A stretch of 64,000 nt of DNA from Lumbricus terrestris (lineage: Eukaryota; Annelida; Clitellata; Crassiclitellata; Lumbricidae). The stretch covers positions 29,487,616 to 29,551,615 of the forward strand of contig OX457042.1 in assembly GCA_949752735.1 (NCBI GenBank), written 5' to 3'. The notes under the pieces were generated by a model. It had not been told where the DNA came from. It saw only the letters and a program-made list of their open reading frames with translations, and ran no database searches. The position numbers were made by a program, and so were the translations under genes. Below are positions 32,221-41,689 of this stretch, one piece after another (positions within the stretch are counted from its first letter, which is position 1; each line of letters opens with the position of its first letter).

Positions 32221-32728
32221 TGTGAGCTAATTTTGTATAGCGTGTGGTGGTCAGCTAATTGTTGAGTGTACAGACAGACAGGCCAGCTGACTGAGTGGCG
32301 GGAAAGTGCCGCGGCGCGTCGTCGCCGGAGAGAGAGAGAGAGACAGACAGACAGCGAGAAGGACAGAGAGAGGCAGAGAGAGGGACAGTGCGACCGAAGA
32401 GAGAATGTACGCTGAGAGTGAGATAAGTTGTAGAAGGAGTGCTAGTCGTGTGGAGAAGACGTTAGAAGAGTAATATAATAAGCTGGCGTTTCTGTCGTGC
32501 AATTGAATTGTTTGTCGTCGTTGATACATTGTTGTGTTGTTTGCGAATGTTGGAAATCGAAGAAGAAAATACAAGAAACTGATCTTTGTTGTAAGTGAAC
32601 AAGTTTAAGAACTTTAGACACTTATAACCTAGCCATAGCTACCGCAGTACAGTGAATAGGTTAGGCCTAGGCTGCGCTGCAGAACTAAAGAAGAGACTGG
32701 AAAATCGTGAGGGATTATTAAGATCACA
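32221..32728 (+). repeat. Gmr1-like 3' LTR (508 bp)
   Basis: Near-identical to the 5' LTR and immediately preceded by the polypurine tract. It ends GATCACA, followed by the target duplication CATTT. Confidence 0.93.
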
Positions 32729-32733
32729 CATTT

Positions 32734-33410
32734 GTACGATGATTTTTACGTTCTGCTCTCCGTCACACCTATACATTACATTATTGACTGAACATCGTGA
32801 GATGGTTCATGTGGTTCACTTTTTTACCTTCTGCATTGTGTGTTGGTTTTCTGTGCCTGCACATTGCTTTGATGTTATAGGTGTGTCCTGATCAACAATC
32901 TTCAGGGCTCTTTCTACTTTGTGTGTTGGTTTTTTCAGTGTGGCTTATTTGTTTCATCTGCTGTTGCTTTTGGTTCATTTTTTCATCAATTTGTGGTGCG
33001 TATTAATTAGAATTCTTCATAGCTACTTGGGGGCCCTACTTAGCGGGATTCCCTCCCTTCTGGGTCTCCATTTGTGTCCTAATTCTGTACTCTAGAGTTT
33101 ATCTTTAACGCACTCCAGGTTTAGGGTTATCTTTTCCCACTGCATGGTATCACTCTATCCTATAGCCACTGGGTTTAAATAATCTCTTCTTATATATTCC
33201 TGGGGGTATCCCCAATTTAGCCCAAAGGTTTTTTATAAATAATATTATTTGCGTTAACTAATTAGTTCTTACCTTGATTATTGCCTGTTTAATTTGTGAT
33301 ACTTGTTATGCTTTATGTAACTATTTTCCTGCCTTATATCTTAGTGTGCTTGACACATATGGACCAATAAAAAATTGATTGGTTGATTGATTGATTGATT
33401 GATAGATCTT
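32734..33410 (+). mobile_element. LINE 3' end with (GATT)n tail, inside hAT-2
   Basis: Sequence from about 32890 to 33403 ends GACACATATGGACCAATAA followed by TTGATTGGTTGATTGATTG repeats, a short-repeat tail typical of CR1-type non-LTR retrotransposons. No RT domain remains, so only a 3' UTR-like part is present. The 5' boundary is uncertain; 32734-32890 may be original hAT-2 sequence. Confidence 0.5.
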
Positions 33411-33480
33411 CAAAACTTTACAAATCACTGACACTCGGTTTTCGGTTTAGCATCTTGTGTCCAGTCTTAATGCTTTTTTT

Positions 33481-33546
33481 TGCGAGAGAGCGTTCAGCAT
33501 TATGAACGATCTGTTGTCTAACAATCGCAATTACAAATGTACCTGA
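33481..33546 (+). pseudogene. hAT transposase C-terminal dimerisation remnant
   Basis: Reads CERAFSIMNDLLSNNRNYK before a stop, matching the conserved ERxFS.MN...R signature of the hAT dimerisation region. No DDE or BED-finger part survives, so hAT-2 is a dead copy. Confidence 0.55.
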
Positions 33547-34022
33547 GCACCGAGAGTTCACCGACCTTATTAAAGCACAACTGTTAGCATGATTTCTGTT
33601 CCGGATCTGCTTAACAAACATAAGTAGGCCCTATAATATATTAAGTATGGGCCCTAATTTTAATATAAATTCTGCTCTCCGATCGCAGACCTACGAGCCT
33701 ACGATACATACGAACTTCCCTCAATGTGGGCTAATAAGCTTAAGTCTTACTCTGATGAGCCTAGATGACTGTAGTTTGAAATGCTTCTTTTTGAGGTTGA
33801 TTCTTGTCTTAAATTTAAGCCATAAAATTATGTCTTTTGATGATTTGTCTGAAATTATTAATAGATTGCAGATGTAGGCCTAGATTCTATACTGGGCTGA
33901 CACAACAGTTGTTACATTATGCGTTTCTGTGGATTGTGTAAATAATTATTGGTAATGGCATATCGAGTGGCTGAAGTCGTCCCGGAATGGCAAAATCTAA
34001 AGTTGGCAGCCCTTGGCGCTGC

Positions 34023-34347
34023 GGAAATTATTACTGGGCAAGTATGACGTCATGCCGACTGTATACTCTTAGCTAAATCGTAACGTGAGCGATTATAGAT
34101 GAAATCTGTCTTAAAACGCTAATAACTCGATTTCTAAAATGAATTAAAAGCTGAAAATAGTCAATATGACCTTAAAGTTTGGGTAAGAATCAATTGGATA
34201 TTTTTTTTTAAACCGACGCTCTGTCATTTCCGAGCTTATTTTGGGGCGAAGAGTAAAAATCCGGACATACAAGTAAACAAACATATGGAAGGACAAACTT
34301 TGAGAAATATATTAGAGATAAGTTAATTCATCATATATATATATATA
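34023..34347. other. Continuation of the duplicated repeat, no gene
   Basis: Resumes copy 2 of the ~250-bp repeat after hAT-2 (GGAAATTATTACTGGGCAAG, GATGAAATCTGTCTTAAAAC), then AT-rich unassigned DNA and a (TA)n run (34333-34347). Confidence 0.6.
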
Positions 34348-36411
34348 TGTGGCGGACAGGCCACAAGCGAGTTACGTGTAAAAGACAATTTGCTGGTAAC
34401 TCGCGGGAGTAACCCTGACTCTCGTTAGGTAGCCATTTGGCTTGGTAGAAAAGAATCTGAAACCGGTTTCGTTTGAACTTAGGTTTCGCTACATTCATAC
34501 GGAAAACCGATTGGGGCTTTTAAGCCAAAGTATAGAGTGTTGCCGGTGGAATAAAGCCTGCCACACGGTGCGTTGCTTATAACGTGGAGTAGTTGCCGAC
34601 TACTCCATACGTACTGTGACTCGTTAATTCGTTCATAGTGAATTCGGTTGTGTTCGACTGTCTCTACAGGATTGGCTTTGGCCATTCGAACATGATTTGG
34701 CGATCCTGATTGTACGCGGTTGTGAGAGTTTGTGTTGACGATCTTTCAGGGTTCTCTTCCTTGTCATCGATCTCACAAGGTTCAATCTTCCGTTTCAGTG
34801 GTACCGGTACGTGATAATACGGTCGGAGACGCCGCAGCTTCGTTGGTCTGCGGAAGTGACACGGTTGAGTATAGGGTGAAATCCTCTGGTGCAGTGTACG
34901 AAGTTTACTTCGGTTACACGTGTTGACGATTCTGCAGGGCTGGGTTGGGCTCCTACCTGCAAGGGAAGCGACGTGTTGTATTCACGATCCTGCCGTCTTG
35001 GTGATCGTTGAGAGTCCGTTGAGCGTAACGTGAAGGTTACGGGTTTTTCTGGGTGGAGAGTGGTGACTCCACGGGTGCGCATGAAACCGACGCCTCGGTG
35101 ATATTCGTGCTAATTAGTAAAACAGGGGCACCAAGTTCTTCAGGTTTATCAGTTTGACAGTGGTAATTGTGTTGCTCTCCTCGGGTAGAGGATCGTTTGT
35201 GGACTTAGCAAACTAGGAGCGTGGGAAGCAGAGTAAAACCTGAGAGTAAAGACCAAGTTGTAATCAGGGTTTTGACTTGAGGTCCGTAACTGCTGAGTTA
35301 AGGGCGAACGGCGCCAGTAGAATACAAGACAATTAATAAGTCTCTTCGGAGACGGGGTTACCCGTTACCTGTTCCCCAAGACCGCCAGGTCTTTTATTTT
35401 TTTCTGAAATATCGCGAAAGCGAACAGCATCTACCACCCCGCTCTTCCGAGCGGCCGAGAAGACCAAGTCTCGGGGAAGGCCGGTTATTGCCGTTGACAG
35501 TGAGCCGGGTGAGGCGGGCACCCAAAGCGGCCGCCGCTTACTTTGGACAGGGCGGTGGCGCGTGATACGTTGAGGGAAGCAAGGCAACAGAGTTGGTGAT
35601 CGTTGGACGGGTGAGGTGAGCACCCAGGGCGCTCGCCGTGTACTTGGTGCAAGGCGGTGGCGCGTGTGCCGTTGAGGGAAAAGACATAATTAAAGTGTAG
35701 AGTTGGGAGTTTTGGCCGCTGCCGGTCTCGATCGCTCCCGGGCCTCAGCTTGACTTTGCCCGGTAGCGTGGCTGCAGCGTGGGCTGTCTCTCCGGTTAAT
35801 TTCTCGGTGACAGGATGAGAAAAGGGTCGTGGCGTACCCTTGGGTTAGGGCCGTTGGAATGGCTTTGGTTCAGGGCGCTTTGGTCGCCGGTAACTGGAAC
35901 ATCCTCAGTAGTCCCCGTTGGTGGCGAAGGTTCGGTGGCTGCTAAGTGTAGCATGGTGCGCAAGGGTGCAGAAAAGATGGGTTCGAAGACGAAGGCCGCC
36001 GCCGCGACTGGTGGCGCTCGGCGAGGCCGCTCTGCCGTCGGGACAATGGACCCTGTTTTGAGAGTCGGCCATCCTCTTACTCAGGACGCCGCCTATTCGG
36101 TGGCCGTGGACGGGGCAGGTCGAGAGCGGGTCTGACGATACCGAGTTGCACACCCGGTCGCAGGCGTCGGGTTCGGGGTCTTCTTCGACCGTCGACAACG
36201 GCAGTGAAGGCGCGCATGCCGCACACAGTGATTCGGGAGACTCTGGCAATCCTGGTAAGATAGAGTGCCTCCCGGGTCCTGAGCAGCCGGAGACTCTTGG
36301 TGGTGCAGGGGCCACCGAGAGCGACCGATTCGATCGGACAGAGGCGTTTGCCGGCGAGAGAGAAATAGCAGGGCCGCAAGCGTTGTCTGAGAGAGAGGGT
36401 CGAACGCCACA
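34348..36411 (+). mobile_element. LTR-B: 2064-bp candidate solo LTR or short non-autonomous element
   Basis: Starts TGTGGCG and ends CGCCACA, a 7-bp inverted TG...CA terminus, and is inserted in a (TA)n tract that hides any target duplication. It is much more GC-rich than its surroundings, with AATAAA at 34550-34555. No PBS, RT or second LTR is seen in the window. Near the 3' edge it carries a broken gag-like reading frame that runs out of the element, a layout similar to LTR-A. A DNA transposon with short inverted ends is the main alternative. Confidence 0.5.
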
Positions 36412-36427
36412 TATATATATATATTGA
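35956..36427 (+). pseudogene. Broken gag-N-terminus-like frame at the LTR-B 3' edge
   Basis: Frame 1 carries MGSKTKAAAATGG..., then MDPVLRVGHPLTQ and stops at 36133-36135. Frame 2 carries SGSDDTELHTRSQASGSGS... with an acidic, Ser/Gly-rich composition and runs past the LTR edge at 36411 into the TA tract. The change of frame near 36125 looks like a small indel. Composition resembles the disordered N termini of retrotransposon Gag, but no capsid or zinc knuckle is present, so the assignment is tentative. Confidence 0.4.
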
Positions 36428-37157
36428 ACGACACGCCCCTATCAGTTCATGTGTATACATATGACAACTATCATGTTGCAATGAATATAACTTACTGTAT
36501 ATATTTAGATAAACACTATTTTTTCTAACTAAAAACAGAGATGACATCTCCTCCAGAAAAATTTGTCAAAATGATAATAGTATTTAGTTGCTGTTTAGTG
36601 TTTACATCATTGCATTACATGAACTGTTATAATAATATACCGTAATATTATTTACTGCTACATGGTTGTAGTAATTAGTTACTGCTATATTTTATGACAA
36701 AATTGAGGAAAAATTAGTATAATTTACTGTTAATATTTGTACAAATACTATTTTTGTACAACTGAATGGCTATCAAGTGCTATCCTTCACATTTTAAACT
36801 GTCAAATTTCAAACTGTTTTGGTCCTATTATCTAAACACCTAGTAAAACAACATTATTTTTACAAGACTAGTGGCTTTTTGATTTTGGTACCGGTAGTTT
36901 ATTGGCTCTTGGTAGATTTGTGTACCATTAAATATGATTTTGGAAAGTGTGTACTGGTCAGCAACTCAGGGCAATGTGGAGAAACTGGGATAAGCTGACA
37001 GTTTCTGATTAGGCCTACAGTGCTGAAAAGTCAGCTTATTTACTCATGTAAACAGTAATTCATTAGAATAACCCAGCAACAGCAGAACTAAGCTGCTGAA
37101 CAGGATACATAAAGATTTTTTTATTGTAATGATAATTATAATATATATATATATATA
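36425..37157. mobile_element. Second partial copy of the hAT-1 left segment plus unassigned DNA
   Basis: About 36541-36700 matches 15867-16000 (CTCCAGAAAAATTTG.CAAAATG, TTATAATAATATACCGTAAT). The outer end is missing. The rest is AT-rich with no feature seen and ends in (TA)n. Confidence 0.5.
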
Positions 37158-39392
37158 TTAGACTGGTCCAAAATTGCATGGTAAAAAAATTTCTTTTGGA
37201 TTTTTGAGGCATGTTGATACATTTGTTCATTTTGATCTAAAAAGTACCTGTGTAAAATTTTATGCCAAAAATGTAATATTTAGGGGTCACTCACGAGCAT
37301 CAAAGTTGGGGTTTGGGAGCTATATATTAATAGGCCAGGCAATTTGCAGTTTGTCTTGGGGAAAAATTGTAACACAAGCTTTCTAAACGGTTTCTTCCTC
37401 AGAATTTGCTGCCGAATAAAATATCCAAAATCCAAAAAATCTGACCATGGGGTCTTCTCCAAAATGGGGTTCAAAATATAATGGTTTTTCGTGCATTTTA
37501 CATTGAATATCGGGCTGCTGACAACCTTAATGTGGCTGGAAAGTGAAGTTTTCAAGAACAATTTTCATAAATTGGTTGGTTGTCCCTCTCAGAACATTGA
37601 TAAGTAGACCTACACTTAAACAGACCTACCCTTAGGAGACTCGAAGGGAGCATTAGGGCACGTGCCCCCACGATGTTCTATAAATTGAGCTGGTTTCAAC
37701 GCTGGACCACAGCATTATTTTTAACAGGCTTTCTAGTCACATCCTATAAATTTGCAGTCCAATACTGTATGGCCAAAGTCTATTTCTCAAAGCTCACTTT
37801 GGCATGCCAGGGTTGACAGGGGAACCAATATGGCGTCAATCTGAGAGATTTCTTCGTTCACGAAGTCAAGAAGGAAGATGCTCTCTTAGTTTCACTCTGG
37901 AATAGTAAAGTAATTGTAGCAGACCTTACAGAAGAAAGAAGAGGGCGCATAGGTTGACCCAGGGTGAGAATTACTGGGCGTTTCACCCCCCAATCTTACT
38001 TAGAGCCCCATAGTAAAGTCTGTTTTTCACACCCCAATTAAAAGTGGATCATGGTTCAACCCCCAGTTATTTTTACACAATTCTCACACTGGGTTGACCT
38101 TTTGTCAATAATTGTTGGCTTCAAGTCCAAATATCAAATTCGATGAGCTCATTGCTGTGCCAAAGCTTCCATTGGGAACTGGAGCTGCCATGACCAACGT
38201 CGCTCTCAAGATCATTGAAGAATGGACATGGGAAAAACCTATTGAAGCTCTGTCATTTGACTCTACTGCTTCTAACATGCCATGGGATCCATTACGGATG
38301 TTGCTAACTGTTCGGTGTTGTATTTTGTTGGCTTTTGTCGCATTTAGCTTGTGCAGACATCTCGCAACAGAGTCTATATTGGATACAGTCTTCATAGTTG
38401 TGATGGCTGCATCATCTGAACCCGATATCCAGCTATTCAAATGTTTATCACCAACAGTGGTCTTTCATCATAACAGTCCGCTAGTCCATGCATTTCAGGT
38501 TCTAAAATAACTGACTGCAGAAAGTGCCAAGATGCAGCCATCGTGGTCATGAAGACCTGCACAGTTCGTGCCTCTGTAAACCTATCAACAGGGGATCTGC
38601 AGCTCTCCTGGATGACCAACACAACGCTGCAAATGAGAAGATCACTAAGGCGGCATTTACTAATTTCATTCGTCATTTCTGGTATTTAGGAATTGACCTT
38701 GCTGGGTTCTTATTTTTCTCCAAGAAACAGTTAATGAATGAGAAAAGAAATAATCAAGACACAAGTAAAGAAGAAGAACCTAGAATGCAAGAGGTGGGTT
38801 CCTAAGGGAAAAAGGAGAGGAAATAACAGAGAGCCGGAGCCCGGAGGTTTATGAAATCTCTTTGTATCAAGGAGACGTTGTTGGATCTTCCTCCTAAATA
38901 GGCTTACAGACCAAGTCGTGAATGATGTGGCAGAGAAATTTTTGAGATTAGCTGCAACAATCAGTACCTTCAATGACTCGCTGACGAAGAGCGAAGACAC
39001 TAAGCATTACTCTAGGTGACGAAGCTTCATCGTGATCCTCGTGGTCAAATTCGACTTTCTGAACCGACACTGTGACATGCTGACCGCATTCTTAGACAGT
39101 TTTATTAGACACTGGAAGTCAATTAAACACTAATTGCAGCTGCTTTTCATGCTGGCAATTAAATAATATTGCCAACAGCTAAAATGGAAGGCTCAGTGCT
39201 CCTTGACTGGAGACCTGCAGTTATATTGCAATGTTTACAATGTAGTTAGTATGTTAAAACTTTGACAGCTGTGAGTGACCTGAAGATAGAGTCACAGTGT
39301 TTTAATATTTTGCACTGTGGGTTTTCTGTACCAGATGTACAGAAAAAACAACATGCCTTTCAAATATTTCAATGTTCATTTTTTTGGACCAC

Positions 39393-39397
<5 letters not shown>
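37158..39397 (+). mobile_element. DNA transposon relic with TTAGAsTGGTCCAAAA ends
   Basis: Inverted ends TTAGACTGGTCCAAAAT and, reversed, TTAGAGTGGTCCAAAAA sit in (TA)n tracts. The interior carries degenerate protein similarity on the plus strand. The TSD cannot be read within TA repeats and I cannot name the superfamily. Confidence 0.55.
38112..38510 (+). pseudogene. Transposase-like fragment in the 37158-39397 element
   Basis: A 133-codon frame includes VPKLPLGTGAAMTNVALKII, an EEWTWEKP segment and LSFDSTASN, which resembles an acidic-residue core (FDTTASN-like) I associate with cut-and-paste transposases of marine invertebrates. The frame breaks up afterwards, with recognisable pieces to ~39000. 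Family membership is a weak recollection, not a proven match. Confidence 0.4.

Positions 39398-39442
<45 letters not shown>
39397..39442. repeat. (TA)n microsatellite
   Basis: About 46 bp of alternating T and A directly after the right end of the DNA transposon relic. Confidence 0.9.
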
Positions 39443-39444
<2 letters not shown>

Positions 39445-39464
39445 AAATCCTAAAACACTTTTTA

Positions 39465-40171
39465 TCAGTACTGAAATAATGGAGCTATTTTGCTAAAATG
39501 GCATCTTCAAAGGGTACCATATTGCAATGTGGAAATTCAAGAAGTTTCTAATGAGTCACTGAAAAAGTAGGCTACAGCTATTTTGTTAAGATGACACCTT
39601 AAATTGCTGCCATCCATTGCATTGTGGAAATTCAAAAAGTTTCTAATGGGTCATTGAAAAAGTACTGCTATTTTTTTAACATGACACCTTAAAATGCTGC
39701 CATTGCAATGTGGAAATTCAAAAAGTTTCTAATGGATCACTGAAAAAAGTACAGGTATTTTGTTAAGATGACACTTTAAAATGTTGCCATTGAAATTTGG
39801 AAATTCTAAAAGTTGCTAATGGGTACCTGAAAAAAGTACAGCTATTTTGTTAAGATGACACCTTAAAATACTGCCACTGCAATGTGGAAATTCAAAAAAT
39901 TTCTAATGGGTCACTGAAAAGTACAGCTATTTTGTTAAGATCACACCTTAAAATGCTGCCATTGCAATGTGGAAATTCAAAAAGTTTCTAATGTATCACT
40001 GAAAAAGTACAGCTATATTGTTAAGATGACACCTTAAAATTATGCTGCCATTGCAATTTGGAAATTCAAAAAATTTCTAATAGATCACTGAAAAAAGTAC
40101 AGCTAATTTGTTAAGATGACATCTTAAAATACTGCCATTGCAATGTGGACATTCAAAAAATTTCTAATGGG
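39465..40171. repeat. Minisatellite, ~85-bp period, about 8 copies
   Basis: Unit contains ACAGCTATTTTGTTAAGATG, ACACCTTAAAATGCTGCCAT, TGCAATGTGGAAATTCAAAA and AGTTTCTAATGGGTCACTGA. Copies carry scattered substitutions and small indels and are in one orientation. It lies between the transposon relic and the hAT-1 right end. Confidence 0.85.
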
Positions 40172-40307
40172 GAGGGGGATTTGCCCCCTCCCCATTACCC
40201 CCATCAGGTAGCTACGCGCCTCACGAGCGTCCTTTGGACGCTCAATTGTCTCCCTCCCCAGAAACCTCAATTCCCCCCCCAGCGGAGGGGAACTAGATTA
40301 AACACTG
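40172..40307. mobile_element. hAT-1 right end segment
   Basis: C/G-run-rich sequence (GGGGAGGGGGATTTGCCCCC) ending AGGGGAACTAGATTAAACACTG. Its end mirrors the left end at 15814 and matches the right end of the 43236-43613 copy. Confidence 0.6.
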
Positions 40308-40424
40308 GACAATAATGAGGCTAAGAAGCTCAGACGTAGTTAAATGACATTAAGAACTTTCGTTTGCATGTTAATGCCAGTGAAAAGTCTTATCGGTTAT
40401 GGCATTATTCTACGATTTGCACAT

Positions 40425-40535
40425 GGGGGGACTTTGTCCGGGGGGATAATGTCCTACGAAAAATCGGGGGAATATGTCCGGGGGCTAATGTCCGGGGGGA
40501 TAATGTCCAGGGGGGCTAATGTCCGTTCCCCGAAA
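40425..40535. repeat. G-rich short tandem repeat, GGGGGNTAATGTCC
   Basis: About six copies of a 15-20 bp motif (GGGGGGATAATGTCC, GGGGGCTAATGTCC). The G-runs are long enough to suggest possible quadruplex structure. Confidence 0.75.
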
Positions 40536-40594
40536 GTTGGTCTGTAAAGGGCGTTTTAGCACTGCCCAATCTCCAACCTATAGTTAGCACAAAT

Positions 40595-41675
40595 ACTATA
40601 AGTGTGGTCCATGGCTCGACTAGCTCTCGGTGGGTCCCTGCCCCATATGGTTTGCCTCAGGGTTCAGTTCTTGGTCCACTCTTATACATAATTTATACCA
40701 CTGGTCTCGACCTGCTTCTTGCAGAACATGGTGCCTTTAGCCAACTCTACGCTGATGACACACAGGCATACATGCACTGCCTCTCATCTAACGCTTCCTC
40801 TACAGTTAGGGCTATGAGTCAGGTGCTCATTGCCCTGAGAGCATGGATGGCATCAAACCGTCTTAGACTAAACCCTGCTAAGACTAAATTCATTTGGCTG
40901 GGCTCCAGGCAGCAGCTGTTTAAGCTTGATCTGATTCACCTCTCTGCTGAATTTCCCGACTATACTTTCTCCACCTCAGTCCGTGACCTTGGTGTTGTGC
41001 TAGACCAGGAACTTACTTTTGTACCTCACATTAATCGTCTCAGTCGCTCCTGTTTCTATCAGCTGCGCCAGCTTCGCACTGTCGCTCGCTCTCTCTCAAC
41101 TGGTGCTGCAACTACGCTTGTACATTCCTTTGTCTCAGCTCGTCTTGACTATTGCCTATCCCTTTATGCTGGTTTACCATCTGGTCGATTATCTTCTCTT
41201 GACCGTATTCTGCGCGCTGCAGCACGCCTCATTGGTCATCTGCCCAAATTTGGTCATGTTACAAATTACATGCTGGAGGTTCTGCATTGGCTCCCAGTCC
41301 GTCAGCGCATCGAATACAGAATCTCGTCCTTAATATGGCGCTGCCAGCTAGGTCTTGCTCCATCTTACCTACTCGATCTTTGTCGGCCTGTGTTAAGTGC
41401 TCGGACTGGTCGGTCCCTACGCTCGGCTGTTAGGGAAGTACTCTTTGTCCCATTTGCTCGTACCTCCACCATGCAGAGTCGTGCTTTTTCTGTGGTTGGC
41501 CCAGTGGTATGGAATGCCCTCCCACTTGAGCTGCGCCTGTTCCCTAGATCACTCTCTGACACACTCTATAAGCACCTAAAAACTGTTCTGTTTGTCCGTA
41601 CTGGAGTCGGGAGCGCCTCTGAGTAGTTTCCTTGAAGAGGCGCTATATAAATACTTGAATGAATGAATGAATGAA
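40595..41675 (+). mobile_element. 5'-truncated CR1/L2-type LINE with (GAAT)n tail
   Basis: An open RT frame is followed by a short 3' UTR (GTCGGGAGCGCCTCTGAGTA, TTCCTTGAAGAGGCGCTATA) and a GAATGAATGAATGAATGAA tail. Candidate target duplication: TTAGCACAAAT (40584-40594) versus TTAGCACACAT (41676-41686). Its tail matches the SINEs here. Confidence 0.85.
40604..41626 (+). CDS. LINE reverse transcriptase, C-terminal 340 aa (partial)
   Basis: Open frame from the RT fingers/palm onward: [11 protein letters not shown] near residue 17, the YADD catalytic box at 49-52, [12 protein letters not shown] downstream, the thumb-like region, then the conserved [14 protein letters not shown] and WNALPLELR motifs of CR1/L2-type LINE C termini, ending GSASE. 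The endonuclease and RT N terminus are absent through 5' truncation, and the listed Met is internal, not a true start. The absence of stops suggests a fairly young copy, but it cannot mobilise itself. Confidence 0.85.
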   Translation: MVHGSTSSRWVPAPYGLPQGSVLGPLLYIIYTTGLDLLLAEHGAFSQLYADDTQAYMHCLSSNASSTVRAMSQVLIALRAWMASNRLRLNPAKTKFIWLGSRQQLFKLDLIHLSAEFPDYTFSTSVRDLGVVLDQELTFVPHINRLSRSCFYQLRQLRTVARSLSTGAATTLVHSFVSARLDYCLSLYAGLPSGRLSSLDRILRAAARLIGHLPKFGHVTNYMLEVLHWLPVRQRIEYRISSLIWRCQLGLAPSYLLDLCRPVLSARTGRSLRSAVREVLFVPFARTSTMQSRAFSVVGPVVWNALPLELRLFPRSLSDTLYKHLKTVLFVRTGVGSASE

Positions 41676-41689
41676 TTAGCACACATGTC

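Larger units (their letters stand above)
25548..32728 (+). mobile_element. Gmr1-like Ty3/gypsy LTR retrotransposon, apparently intact
   Basis: LTRs of 510 bp (25548-26057) and 508 bp (32221-32728) start TGTGAGC and end GATCACA. The target duplication is CATTT (25543-25547, 32729-32733). PBS, polypurine tract and two long open frames are present. The domain order is gag, protease, integrase, then RT-RNase H. Integrase before RT is the copia-like order known for the Gmr1 group of Ty3/gypsy elements in deuterostomes. LTRs differ by one (GA) unit and one base seen, so the insertion is recent and may be active. Confidence 0.93.
25387..34014. mobile_element. hAT-2: decayed hAT transposon carrying a nested retrotransposon
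   Basis: An 8-bp target duplication GGCGCTGC (25379-25386, 34015-34022) flanks ends TAGGGCTGCCAAC and, reversed, AAGGGCTGCCAAC. Both are hAT hallmarks. GTCCCGGAWT-type subterminal motifs occur about four times at 25402-25485 and once at 33979. Removing the Gmr1-like insertion leaves about 1.4 kb. A hAT transposase C-terminal remnant is at 33481-33546. An intact empty site exists at 25118 in the paralogous flanking repeat. Confidence 0.85.
15814..40307. mobile_element. hAT-like element hAT-1, split into a 24.5-kb span by nested insertions
   Basis: The left end reads TCAGTGTTTAATCTAGACGT after GACAATAC (15806-15813). The right end CTAGATTAAACACTG is followed by GACAATAA (40308-40315), a 7-of-8 target duplication. 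Flanking DNA continues across the two sides: GAATGGAAACGAC on the left, then GGCTAAGAAGCTCAGACGTAG on the right, as in the paralogous repeat at 15551-15600. Family ends are confirmed by the complete 378-bp copy at 43236-43613. That all intervening DNA accumulated inside one insertion is an inference. Confidence 0.5.
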
